In this document: positions 15,831 to 22,390 of the stretch, piece after piece
Numbering within the stretch: the stretch's first letter is position 1
How the letters are laid out: each line of letters opens with the position of its first letter
Assembly (NCBI GenBank): GCA_046704385.1
Contig: JBJKSB010000001.1
Span: 1-22,390, forward strand
Reading direction: 5' to 3'
Source of the DNA: GH45 sp046704385
GTDB taxonomy: Bacteria > Bacteroidota > Bacteroidia > Bacteroidales > SZUA-534
Length of the DNA stretch: 22,390 nt
Program-made: the position numbers and the translations under genes
The notes under the pieces: generated by a model
The model's input: only the letters and a program-made list of their open reading frames with translations
What the model was told of the DNA's origin: nothing
Database searches by the model: none

Positions 15831-15854
15831 AGCTTACCGAGCCTATATAAAAAA

Positions 15855-17399
15855 TTAAAAACTATATCGTAATCCGGAATATATACCAAATGAATAGGGA
15901 TATACTGATCCGGTATTATTTATGGAACTTAAGGAATATCGAAGTGTAGGTTGAATATTAAACTTCAGGCTTTTAATGATTGGATAATCAATTCCCAACC
16001 CAACAATTGCGCTGTAATTCATATCCTTCAAATTTTCTTCTTCTGAATTTAGTTCATATCTATTCCCTTTATCTTCAACAAAGGTATTGCTATCGTGTAA
16101 AATGTTGGCACTCATTCCCCCGGCAAAATTCATCGACAACTTTCTGTCAATGACGGTATATTTTAATATCAAAGGCACTTCATAATAATCAAAAGTCTGT
16201 ACAAAATTGGCCCGAAATGCTTTTTCTTCTTTTATGTAATTCAGATTTACCGGGGCCGAAAATAACATATCAGATTTCTGAATAGTATTATCACCTAAGC
16301 TTTCTATTATATCATTGGGACTACCATTAATTTTTATATTCCCGGTTGATGTATTTATCTGATAAGAAGTACTGTTATTGGCACCATAAACCGGTGCACT
16401 ATTTAAGGCAACATTTTCCGAAATCTGACCTAATTCAGAAAAATAGATACCAGATTGCACTTTTAATCTTTTTGATAATTGATAATTAACATCAACACCT
16501 GCAGAATAAGCTATGAGTGCTTTTTCGTTATCATAATCCTGATTGTAATTTGAATAAACATCGGCAGCAACCAGAGCCTCTTTAGATACATTAACAACAT
16601 CGCGATAGCTATAAAGTGGTGTAGCAGTGATTCCTACCGACCATTGAGGTTTAGCTTTAGGTGCAGTAATTTCCGCATAAATATTATTTTCAGGCTCCAT
16701 TCCCAATTGACGAGAATCATAATTCAATTCCCTTTTGTCCTCGGGTTGTGAAAGTCCGATATTTTTCAATTTGGTCAATACCAACTCTTCCTTTTTATAC
16801 GATTCATAATCAACAGGTGCATATTCATTAGCATTGTATGTTTCTGTTTCTGCAAACACAGGAGGTAACAAGGTACCCCCGGAGTTCGCTTTTTTAATCC
16901 TCGAATTTCCTTCATTCTTAGTCTTTTCAGGAGTTTCAACCTTCTGAACATCATTTACAGGAATGGACTCTGTTTTAGATGTATTTTCCTGTTCTTTAGA
17001 TTCCTGTGTTTTATTGGATAGTGATTTGGTTTTGTTAGAGTAGGCATTATTATTGATTTCATCCTTAGTTTCAGGATTAGTAGTAGCTTCACCCTGATTA
17101 GCTGCTTCAGGAATAATAGTTTTATTTACATGATTGGCAGGTTCCGGACTAATAGTTTTTTCTACCTGATTGGTAGCGAGTACATCTGAGTTTTGAATCC
17201 GGGTAAACATATACCCGGCACCGAACGACAATAACAGGGCCACTGACGCTGCTATGGAATAAACCATATTTCTGCGTCTTTTTAACCGCTTTCGGTTAAG
17301 GCGTTGTTCAATTGTATCCCAAATAAACACCGGAGGTGCTTCGGAATAATCTGACAACCCTTGTCTGAATAGCTTATCAATATCGTGTTGAATGGTCAT
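15855..17399 (-). CDS. Probable anti-sigma/outer-membrane beta-barrel fusion protein
   Basis: A 514-residue protein from ATG 17399 (an in-frame TTG at 17414 would overlap the sigma gene). Residues 1-44 are charged and cytoplasmic (QHDIDKLFRQGLSDYSEAPP, then a basic RKRLKRRRN stop). One transmembrane helix follows (about 45-66, VYSIAASVALLLSFGAGYMF). Next come about 130 Asn/Thr/Glu/Lys-rich residues with a 12-residue tandem repeat. The C-terminal half (about 235-514) has amphipathic strands ending in GLRYSF, as in PorT/OmpA-like barrels. The N-terminal part has the layout of an inner-membrane anti-sigma factor, and the gene begins 4 nt after the ECF sigma stop. It may therefore bind the sigma factor inside and sense the envelope outside. 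Both the anti-sigma role and the trans-envelope topology are inferred. Confidence 0.75.
   Translation of the reverse strand: MTIQHDIDKLFRQGLSDYSEAPPVFIWDTIEQRLNRKRLKRRRNMVYSIAASVALLLSFGAGYMFTRIQNSDVLATNQVEKTISPEPANHVNKTIIPEAANQGEATTNPETKDEINNNAYSNKTKSLSNKTQESKEQENTSKTESIPVNDVQKVETPEKTKNEGNSRIKKANSGGTLLPPVFAETETYNANEYAPVDYESYKKEELVLTKLKNIGLSQPEDKRELNYDSRQLGMEPENNIYAEITAPKAKPQWSVGITATPLYSYRDVVNVSKEALVAADVYSNYNQDYDNEKALIAYSAGVDVNYQLSKRLKVQSGIYFSELGQISENVALNSAPVYGANNSTSYQINTSTGNIKINGSPNDIIESLGDNTIQKSDMLFSAPVNLNYIKEEKAFRANFVQTFDYYEVPLILKYTVIDRKLSMNFAGGMSANILHDSNTFVEDKGNRYELNSEEENLKDMNYSAIVGLGIDYPIIKSLKFNIQPTLRYSLSSINNTGSVYPYSFGIYSGLRYSF
17064..17171 (-). repeat. Three tandem 36-bp coding repeats
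   Basis: Three consecutive 12-residue units lie just after the transmembrane helix of the beta-barrel protein: NQVEKTISPEPA, NHVNKTIIPEAA and NQGEATTNPETK. The first two are similar at DNA level as well. They lengthen the periplasmic linker, and copy number could vary between strains. Confidence 0.75.
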
Positions 17400-17403
17400 A
17401 ATT

Positions 17404-17964
17404 TTACTTAACAACTAGTTTGACATCCCGTTTTTTTTCTTTATAAAGTTCTGCCACCTTATCTTGCAGAATTACTCTCGCTCTCGATAAATTCGATTTT
17501 GAGGTACCTACTGAAATATTTAGCTTCTCACCTATCTCCTGATGCGAATATCCTTCAATAGCATAAAGATTAAAAACAATTTTATACTGCGGTGAAAGCT
17601 CCTGCACCAGGTTAAGTAATTCTCTGCCTGATATCTCACCCAGTACATCATCGCACGAAAATTTATAGTCATAATCCTGAATATCTGAAACTGAATAAAG
17701 CATATTTTGCTTACGAAAACGCTCCAATGCACAGTTTACCATAATTCTTCGTACCCAACCTTCAAAAGAACCTTTAAAATCGAATTGTGAGATTTTTGTA
17801 AATACTTTAATAAAACCGTCCTGCAAAATATCTTCAGCTTCAGTATAATCTTTAGCATACTGCAGACACACTCCAAACATTTTCCCCGAAAAATGATCGT
17901 AAAGCTTTCTTTGTGCCTCTGGTCTGTTCTTTTTACAGTCCTTTATTATTTTTTCTAAATCCAT
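17404..17964 (-). CDS. ECF-type RNA polymerase sigma factor
   Basis: A 186-residue sigma-70 family protein with only regions 2 and 4. Region 2 covers about residues 20-90 (YDHFSGKMFGVCLQYAKDYTEAEDILQDGFIKVF, given in part; core-binding DxLQDxF motif and GWVRRIMVNCALERFRK). Region 4 covers about 115-170 and contains the helix-turn-helix GYSHQEIGEKLNISVGTSKSNLSRAR. The ATG at 17964 is preferred over an in-frame TTG six bases upstream. The downstream gene, a membrane-anchored beta-barrel protein, starts 4 nt after the stop and is the likely anti-sigma partner. The 96-nt gap upstream holds a 6-bp inverted repeat (ACATCG/CGATGT) and no exact TAnnTTTG box, which would fit control by the ECF sigma itself (inference). 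Confidence 0.92.
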   Translation of the reverse strand: MDLEKIIKDCKKNRPEAQRKLYDHFSGKMFGVCLQYAKDYTEAEDILQDGFIKVFTKISQFDFKGSFEGWVRRIMVNCALERFRKQNMLYSVSDIQDYDYKFSCDDVLGEISGRELLNLVQELSPQYKIVFNLYAIEGYSHQEIGEKLNISVGTSKSNLSRARVILQDKVAELYKEKKRDVKLVVK

Positions 17965-18060
17965 CAACAAATCGGATCAAAATTTAATGGGTTTAACTTA
18001 AAATCTCCGACATCGACAACAAGACGGCGATGTATATTATTTGGTTGCGTAAAATTCAAA

Positions 18061-19512
18061 TTATTTCTTGTTTTTTAATATTAATAGTCCTGCAAATGTT
18101 ATTATTCCATTGTAAATCAGCAATTCATAACCTATTTTATAGCCATTAAAAAGCAATTCACTGTACTTATTTAAAAAAATACAAACCACAGGTGATAGTA
18201 TTGCGACTAACCACACCCATTTGTCATGAATACTATACTTAGTAAACAGTCCAAAAGCAAATAACCCTAACAAGGGTCCATAAGTATAACCGGCAAATTT
18301 AAACAAAGCACTTATAACACTATCATTATTTAGAGCACCAAAAACCAGTATTACTAATCCCAACACAACAGATATTCCAACATGCACCCATTTTCTTATT
18401 TTTTCCTTCATTATTTCCGGAAAATTCCTGCTATGAATATCCAATATATCAATTGAAAATGAAGTAGTAAGTGATGTAAGTGCCGAATCAGCACTGGAAT
18501 ATGCAGCAGCAACCAACCCTATCATAAAAAAAACGGTAACCATTTTGGCAAGATAACCCTGTGTGGCAATAATTGGAAAAAGATCGTCAGCCTTTTCTGG
18601 TATAGGAATTCCGTTTTTATTAGCAAAGGTGAACAGCAAAACTCCGAGTCCTAAAAACAACATATTTACAGGAACAAAAGCCGCACCATACCAATACATA
18701 TTTTTCTGTGCCTCTTTTAAATTTTTGCAGGTAAGATTTTTTTGCATCATATCCTGGTCAAGACCTGTCATTACAATGGTAATGAATGCACCACTTAAAA
18801 ATTGTTTGAAGAAATATTTTCGGCTGTCAATATCATCAAAAAACCAAACTCTGGAATACGGACTTTGTTTAATAGTTTGAAGGGTTTCACTAAAATTCAG
18901 ATGCATGGCATCAGCAATATAATAAATACTTAAACCCACAGCCAGCAACATAAAAAGGGTTTGCAAGGTATCGGTCCATATAATTGTTTTAATCCCTCCT
19001 TTAAAAGTATAAAGCCAAATGAGCAGGATTGTTACCATCACGGTTATCCAGAAAGGGACGTGATAAGAATTGAAAATTGTAATTTGCAATACATTTGCTA
19101 CCAGGTACAACCTGAATGAAGCCCCTATTATACGGCTGAACAGGAAAAACGAAGCTCCTGTTTTATAGGAAACTTTGCCGAACCGTTGTTCCAGGTAAGT
19201 ATAGATGCTGGTTAGATTCAATTTGTAATAAACAGGCAGCAAAACCCTGGCCACCACAAAATAACCAAGCAAATACCCCAATACCATCTGCATATACGAG
19301 AACTGGCTGGCTCCTACCCAACCCGGAACAGATATAAAAGTGACTCCTGAAAGGCTGGCACCAATCATCCCAAAAGCTACAATATACCATCGCGATTGCC
19401 TGTTACCCAGAAAAAATGCTTCATTTTTAGCTTTACGACCTGTAAAGTATGAAATAATCAATAATAATATAAAATACGAGACGAGTATTAAAATGATCTC
19501 ATTTGCTGTCAT
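18061..19512 (-). CDS. Sodium:solute symporter (SSS family)
   Basis: A 483-residue integral membrane protein with about 13 hydrophobic helices, the usual count for the SSS (SLC5) family of Na+-coupled transporters. Landmarks are the first helix (NEIILILVSYFILLLIISY), GMIGASLSGVTFISVPGWVG, FKGGIKTIIWTDTLQ, and the helix-8 region AAAYSSADSALTSLTTSFS whose serine/threonine residues supply the Na2 sodium site. The substrate cannot be read from sequence; sugars, sialic acid, amino acids and carboxylates are all possible. The start is ATG 19512, not the in-frame TTG at 19533, because homologues begin with the first helix. An exact TAnnTTTG box lies 18 nt upstream. The gene is divergent from recR. 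Confidence 0.9.
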   Translation of the reverse strand: MTANEIILILVSYFILLLIISYFTGRKAKNEAFFLGNRQSRWYIVAFGMIGASLSGVTFISVPGWVGASQFSYMQMVLGYLLGYFVVARVLLPVYYKLNLTSIYTYLEQRFGKVSYKTGASFFLFSRIIGASFRLYLVANVLQITIFNSYHVPFWITVMVTILLIWLYTFKGGIKTIIWTDTLQTLFMLLAVGLSIYYIADAMHLNFSETLQTIKQSPYSRVWFFDDIDSRKYFFKQFLSGAFITIVMTGLDQDMMQKNLTCKNLKEAQKNMYWYGAAFVPVNMLFLGLGVLLFTFANKNGIPIPEKADDLFPIIATQGYLAKMVTVFFMIGLVAAAYSSADSALTSLTTSFSIDILDIHSRNFPEIMKEKIRKWVHVGISVVLGLVILVFGALNNDSVISALFKFAGYTYGPLLGLFAFGLFTKYSIHDKWVWLVAILSPVVCIFLNKYSELLFNGYKIGYELLIYNGIITFAGLLILKNKK

Positions 19513-19530
19513 AGTGATTTGAATTTTACA

Positions 19531-19538
19531 CAAAACTA
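19531..19538 (-). promoter_or_regulatory. Candidate -7 box for the sodium:solute symporter gene
   Basis: Reading the minus strand, TAGTTTTG is an exact TAnnTTTG match, 18 nt before the ATG. A run of T about 20 nt upstream gives only an imperfect -33 TTTG. Confidence 0.4.
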
Positions 19539-19581
19539 AAGTAATTCGGCTAAAAAAAATGGAACTAATAAAAGAAGTAAT

Positions 19582-19589
19582 TACTTTTG
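19582..19589 (+). promoter_or_regulatory. Candidate -7 box for recR
   Basis: TACTTTTG is an exact TAnnTTTG match, ending 13 nt before ATG 19603 and 19 nt before ATG 19609. The resulting leader would be very short. No clear -33 TTTG is seen. Confidence 0.4.
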
Positions 19590-19608
19590 ACCTGATTTGG
19601 CTATGCTT

Positions 19609-20226
19609 ATGGATTTACAACAATTACCATCGAGATTATTGGAAAATGCGGTGAACGAATTTGCCAAGCTGCCCGGAATAGGAAAAAAAACAGCATTGCG
19701 CCTGGTTTTGCATATACTTCACCAACCTGTGGAAGATACGCTTGCATTTTCGCACGCTATTGAAACCATGAAAAGCGAGGTGAAAATCTGTAATAAATGC
19801 CACAACATTTCGGAAGATGAACTTTGTTCGATATGTGCGAATCCGAACCGCGACGAATCATTAATATGTGTGGTTGAATCCATTAAAGAAGTTATAGCTA
19901 TTGAAAGTACTTCGCAGTATAAAGGAATGTATCATGTTCTTGGTGGACGCATATCACCGATGGATGGTATTGGACCAAAGAATCTTAATATCGATTCGCT
20001 TGAACAGAGGATTAAAACCGAACAAGTAGCCGAGGTTATCCTGGCCTTAAGTACTACAATGGAAGGTGATACAACAAATTTTTACATTTACAGAAGACTA
20101 TCGGGCTATCAAATTCCCATAACCACTTTGGCCAGAGGCATTTCTGTTGGTGACGAGTTGGAATATACGGATGAGATTACACTTGGGCGATCCATAGTAA
20201 ACAGGATTCCTTACCAGGGAAAATAA
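19609..20226 (+). CDS. recR: Recombination mediator protein RecR
   Basis: A 205-residue RecR from ATG 19609, the usual length. With RecF and RecO it loads RecA onto SSB-coated single-stranded DNA at gaps. Domains in order are an N-terminal helix-hairpin-helix (LPGIGKKTALRL, 21-32), a C4 zinc finger (Cys61, Cys64, Cys73 and Cys76 in CNKCHNISEDELCSIC), and a Toprim domain (about 84-180, with VVESIKEVIAIE, YHVLGGRISPMDGIGP and ALSTTMEGDTTNFYI). The C-terminus ends with the conserved RGISVGDELEYTDEITLGRSIVNR. Other in-frame starts are ATG 19603 and TTG 19597. Homologues begin about eight residues before PSRLLE, which favours 19609 or 19603. The gene is divergent from the symporter. Confidence 0.96.
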   Translation: MDLQQLPSRLLENAVNEFAKLPGIGKKTALRLVLHILHQPVEDTLAFSHAIETMKSEVKICNKCHNISEDELCSICANPNRDESLICVVESIKEVIAIESTSQYKGMYHVLGGRISPMDGIGPKNLNIDSLEQRIKTEQVAEVILALSTTMEGDTTNFYIYRRLSGYQIPITTLARGISVGDELEYTDEITLGRSIVNRIPYQGK

Positions 20227-20234
20227 TTGTACAA

Positions 20235-20264
20235 TTGTTAATTGCTTGATTTTTTGTATTTATG
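20235..20264 (+). promoter_or_regulatory. Candidate promoter of the OB-fold-like lipoprotein
   Basis: TTG at 20235-20237 and TATTTATG at 20257-20264 (seven of eight matches to TAnnTTTG) are separated by 19 nt, the usual Bacteroidota spacing. The start codon follows 37 nt later. Confidence 0.4.
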
Positions 20265-20301
20265 CATAGGCATTGATTAAAAACCTAATAATAACCAGAA
20301 A

Positions 20302-20976
20302 ATGAAAAAAATAGTCTTTTTATTCGGAATAGTTGTCCTGCTGGGAGCATGTGGTAACCTAAAAACCAAACAAAGTGAAGCTACATCGGACGCAAAAGAA
20401 TCAAGTTCTATTTCAGTTGACTCATTCCTCGTAGTTGCCGGTAACAATGTTGGAAAGGAATTATCAGTAATAGGTACTGTAGACCACGTTTGCAAACACG
20501 GCGGTAAAAGAGTCCGCATTTTTTCAGCTGATCCTTCCAAATCAATTGAGGGCGAAGCTTCAAACAAAGTGGGTTCATTTAATGCCGAACTTGAAGGAAG
20601 CGATGTTTGCCTGACCGGCACTGTAAAGGAAACAAAAATAGATTTGGCGTATGTAGACGAATGGGAAGCCAAAAAAAAAGAAGCCATGGCAAAAAATGCC
20701 GATGAATCCGATATGGAACACAAAGACGGGATTGATCACCATGCCAACCTGGAACAAATTAAAAATTACCGCGATCAGATAACCGCCAGTAAAAAAGGTT
20801 ATATTTCCTTTTATTTTTTAGATGTTAGTGAATTTCACGAATGCAAAATTTCAGATAACAATGGTGTCGGTTCATCATTTTCTCCAAAAACACCTTGCTG
20901 CGAAAACGAAGTTGCTATGCCATGCTTTGATGACAAAAAAGAAGGTAAAACAATATCAGGAGGAAGTGAAAGCTAA
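20302..20976 (+). CDS. Lipoprotein with OB-fold-like domain and C-terminal cysteine cluster
   Basis: A 224-residue exported lipoprotein. The signal peptide ends in the lipobox LLGAC, with Cys17 as the lipidated residue. A low-complexity Ser/Glu linker follows. Residues about 50-115 resemble a small OB-fold barrel of the tRNA_anti/DUF4920 type (KELSVIGTVDHVCKHGGKRVRIF, in part, then VCLTGTVKE). The Cys64-x-His66 pair followed by Gly-Gly-Lys suggests a metal or ligand site. A charged helical stretch (WEAKKKEAMAKNADE) and His145-His146 come next, then Cys181, Cys199, Cys200 and Cys208 near the C-terminus. The mix of Cys and His hints at metal or redox chemistry in the periplasm, but no function is established. 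It has its own likely promoter and a strong terminator. Confidence 0.75.
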   Translation: MKKIVFLFGIVVLLGACGNLKTKQSEATSDAKESSSISVDSFLVVAGNNVGKELSVIGTVDHVCKHGGKRVRIFSADPSKSIEGEASNKVGSFNAELEGSDVCLTGTVKETKIDLAYVDEWEAKKKEAMAKNADESDMEHKDGIDHHANLEQIKNYRDQITASKKGYISFYFLDVSEFHECKISDNNGVGSSFSPKTPCCENEVAMPCFDDKKEGKTISGGSES

Positions 20977-20998
20977 CTAAATTATATTCCAGATAAGC

Positions 20999-21030
20999 AA
21001 GTAGTGAAGTTACCTTCACTACTTTTTTTT
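20999..21030 (+). terminator. Strong intrinsic terminator after the lipoprotein gene
   Basis: AAGTAGTGAAG (20999-21009) pairs perfectly with CTTCACTACTT (21014-21024) around a TTAC loop, with eight T at 21023-21030. It lies 22 nt after the stop and only 25 nt before the start of the next small gene. Confidence 0.92.
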
Positions 21031-21055
21031 CATAATTGTATCCAGATATCACGAT

Positions 21056-21166
21056 ATGAAAATAAGAAAAATCAATAGAAAAGTTCATCGCGACCCTGGG
21101 TATATCATTTTCACCATGTTGGTAATTTATGGCCTTTGGGGGATAAGCCTCAATAATATTAAGTAA
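21056..21166 (+). CDS. 36-aa single-helix membrane microprotein, PepSY-TM N-terminus-like
   Basis: A short ORF from ATG 21056 to TAA 21166 with a basic start (MKIRKINRKVHRDPGY), one hydrophobic helix (IIFTMLVIYGLWGISL) and the end NNIK. The pattern basic-HRDxGY-helix-SGIxxNH closely resembles the first helix of PepSY-associated TM proteins, which normally run to 150 residues or more; here the final segment reads WGISLNN. Its stop overlaps the ATG of the MATE gene by one base (TAATG), so translation is likely coupled. It could be a genuine microprotein that accompanies the transporter, or the remnant of a longer PepSY-type gene. No continuation of the longer family is seen in other frames because the MATE gene starts at once. 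Confidence 0.6.
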   Translation: MKIRKINRKVHRDPGYIIFTMLVIYGLWGISLNNIK

Positions 21167-22290
21167 TGAACCGGAAAATTTTAAATTTAGCCATCCCAAA
21201 TATCATCAGCAATTTAACCATTCCATTGCTGGGCATGGTCGATCTGGCTATCGTGGGACATTTAAATTCCAATAAATATATTGGCACTATTGCATTAGGC
21301 ACCACAATATTTAACATTGTGTACTGGGCTTTTGCCTTCCTGCGCATGGGTAGCAGCGGAATAACAGCACAGGCATACGGTGCCAGAAATTTTAACGATG
21401 TGATGTCGACACTACTCAGAGGCCTTATGGTTGCCATTGGATCGTCGCTTCTAATTCTGATTTTACAAAAGCCGGTAATTTCCCTGGCACTTTATTTTAT
21501 TGACGGAAGCCCTGAAGTAGAAACCCTGGCTAAAAGTTATTTTTATATTCGAATATGGGCTGCACCGGCCACCATTAGTCTGTACGCTTTAACCGGCTGG
21601 TTTATCGGGATGCAGAATACCAAAATACCTATGACAATTGCCATTATGATAAATATATTTAACATCATATTGAATTTTGTTTTTGTTTATGGTTTTGGAC
21701 TTACTTCTGACGGCGTTGCATGGGGTACCTTATTAGCCCAATACCTTGGATTGTTGTCAGGATTGACTTTTTTACTGATATTTTATCGAAAATATTTTAA
21801 ATACGTCAAGTTCAAGAATATAGTTGATACTGAACAAATCAAAAGATTCTTTAGAGTAAATGCTGATATTTTTGTTCGTACCTTAAGCCTTTTAGCTGTT
21901 TTTACCTTTTTTACTTCAAAATCGGCATCTTTTAGCGATGAAATACTAGCTGCAAACTCGTTGTTACTGCAATTTCTTTTCATCTTTTCCTATCTGACCG
22001 ATGGATTTGCCTATGCAGCAGAAGCATTAACCGGAAAATTTTATGGTGCCAAACAAAATAAACAATTGAACGAAACCATACGACTTATTTTCATCTGGGG
22101 AGGAATTATCAGTATTGGGTTTACCATATTATACTTATTTGGACATAAATTTTTGCTTTCTTTATTAACCAATCAAACATCCATAATAAATGTAGCTTTA
22201 CAATATACATTTTGGATTGTTTTGATACCCATCGTTTCTATTGCATCATTTATTTGGGATGGAATATGTTTTAATTTTTCAAAAACGTAA
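21166..22290 (+). CDS. MATE family efflux transporter, C-terminally truncated
   Basis: A 374-residue member of the multidrug and toxic compound extrusion family, DinF-like branch. The start RKILNLAIPNIISNLTIPLLGMVDLAIVGHL (in part) is typical, as are GSSGITAQAYGARN, GWFIGMQNTKIPM, and the second-half repeat FVRTLSLLAVFTFFTSKSA and DGFAYAAEALTGKFYGAK. About ten hydrophobic helices can be seen. Family members are usually around 440-460 residues with twelve helices. Here the conserved segment expected to continue as WDGIFIG reads WDGICFNFSKT and stops, so the last two helices or so are missing. No other frame resumes the family sequence. The break is followed by the end of a minus-strand ORF, which suggests an insertion or deletion at about 22270. 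Transport activity is doubtful. Confidence 0.85.
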   Translation: MNRKILNLAIPNIISNLTIPLLGMVDLAIVGHLNSNKYIGTIALGTTIFNIVYWAFAFLRMGSSGITAQAYGARNFNDVMSTLLRGLMVAIGSSLLILILQKPVISLALYFIDGSPEVETLAKSYFYIRIWAAPATISLYALTGWFIGMQNTKIPMTIAIMINIFNIILNFVFVYGFGLTSDGVAWGTLLAQYLGLLSGLTFLLIFYRKYFKYVKFKNIVDTEQIKRFFRVNADIFVRTLSLLAVFTFFTSKSASFSDEILAANSLLLQFLFIFSYLTDGFAYAAEALTGKFYGAKQNKQLNETIRLIFIWGGIISIGFTILYLFGHKFLLSLLTNQTSIINVALQYTFWIVLIPIVSIASFIWDGICFNFSKT

Positions 22291-22308
22291 ATAAAATTAA
22301 CGTTTTTT
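22281..22308. terminator. Probable bidirectional hairpin between convergent ORFs
   Basis: AAAAACGT (22281-22288) pairs with ACGTTTTT (22300-22307) around an 11-nt AT loop. It overlaps the MATE stop codon and lies 6 nt from the end of the minus-strand ORF. The A/T flanks of the stem allow action in both directions. Confidence 0.5.
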
Positions 22309-22313
22309 ATTTC

Positions 22314-22390
22314 CTATGCAACAAGCCCTAATTCAGAAGTAATAATACTTACCGCATCATCTATCATTGAATAGGCCTGTTCTGTTTTTG
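22314..22390 (-). CDS. 3' end of an unidentified minus-strand ORF
   Basis: A frame on the minus strand is open from the window edge to a TAG at 22316-22314 and encodes 24 residues, ending QAYSMIDDAVSIITSELGLVA. The helical amphipathic look and the adjacent hairpin fit the end of a real gene. Its place right after the broken MATE gene makes an insertion-sequence or other inserted gene possible, but 24 residues do not allow a family call. Confidence 0.4.
   Translation of the reverse strand, partial: KTEQAYSMIDDAVSIITSELGLVA

Noticed and set aside
17399..17414. TTG start codons for the beta-barrel, sigma and symporter genes
   Set aside because: An ATG lies a few codons downstream in each case and fits homologue lengths and the spacing to neighbours better.
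22255..22290. Simple frameshift at the end of the MATE gene
   Set aside because: Neither other frame resumes MATE-like sequence after WDGI; both hit stops within about 12 codons.
1..22390. CRISPR array, tRNA/rRNA genes, prophage, toxin-antitoxin or defence island
   Set aside because: No spaced direct repeats, no tRNA cloverleaf or rRNA-like stretch, and no matching gene families were found in either strand.

Overview
This is an AT-rich chromosomal window from a member of the Bacteroidota, probably a Bacteroidales/Marinilabiliales-type organism (inference). The signs are a DUF3078 outer-membrane protein, an ECF sigma factor followed directly by a one-piece anti-sigma/beta-barrel protein, a Bacteroides-like RecR, sparse Shine-Dalgarno sequences and several exact copies of the Bacteroidota -7 promoter box TAnnTTTG. 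No tRNA, rRNA, CRISPR array, complete insertion sequence or prophage gene is visible.

Layout. 1-6520 (+): the 3' part of an AddA/RecB-type helicase-nuclease; a large membrane sensor (Cache-HAMP-GAF-PAS-PAS-PAS) with no recognisable output domain; and an AlkD-type DNA alkylation repair protein starting 2 nt after the sensor stop. 6560-8287 (-): a DUF3078 outer-membrane protein. 8288-11081 (+): a 345-nt leader region, tryptophanase (tnaA), an unrecognised acidic 168-aa protein, and a FlK-type thioesterase whose start lies just after a strong terminator. 11098-15094 (-): going leftward, an atypical short-chain dehydrogenase, an S9-family peptidase homologue whose nucleophile serine is glycine, a thioredoxin-like protein and a 65-aa zinc-ribbon protein. 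15095-15363: a divergent intergenic region with a GC-richer, hairpin-forming block and two opposed promoter-like boxes on a 12-bp palindrome. 15364-15750 (+): a DUF302 protein. 15855-19512 (-): going leftward, a sodium:solute symporter, an ECF sigma factor and its probable anti-sigma/beta-barrel partner. 19609-22290 (+): recR, an OB-fold-like lipoprotein, a 36-aa single-helix membrane protein resembling the N-terminus of PepSY-associated TM proteins, and a MATE transporter that lacks its C-terminus. The last 77 bases hold the 3' end of an unidentified minus-strand ORF.

How the genes work together. Most are housekeeping or lifestyle genes: DNA repair (AddA-like, AlkD-like, RecR), indole production (TnaA), envelope functions and transport. 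The clearest functional unit is the sigma/anti-sigma-barrel pair, which looks like a trans-envelope signalling device. I see no convincing new multi-gene system such as a defence island. The items most worth following up are the serine-less S9 homologue, the structured intergenic block near 15.2 kb, the microprotein coupled to the truncated MATE gene, and the sensor without an output domain.
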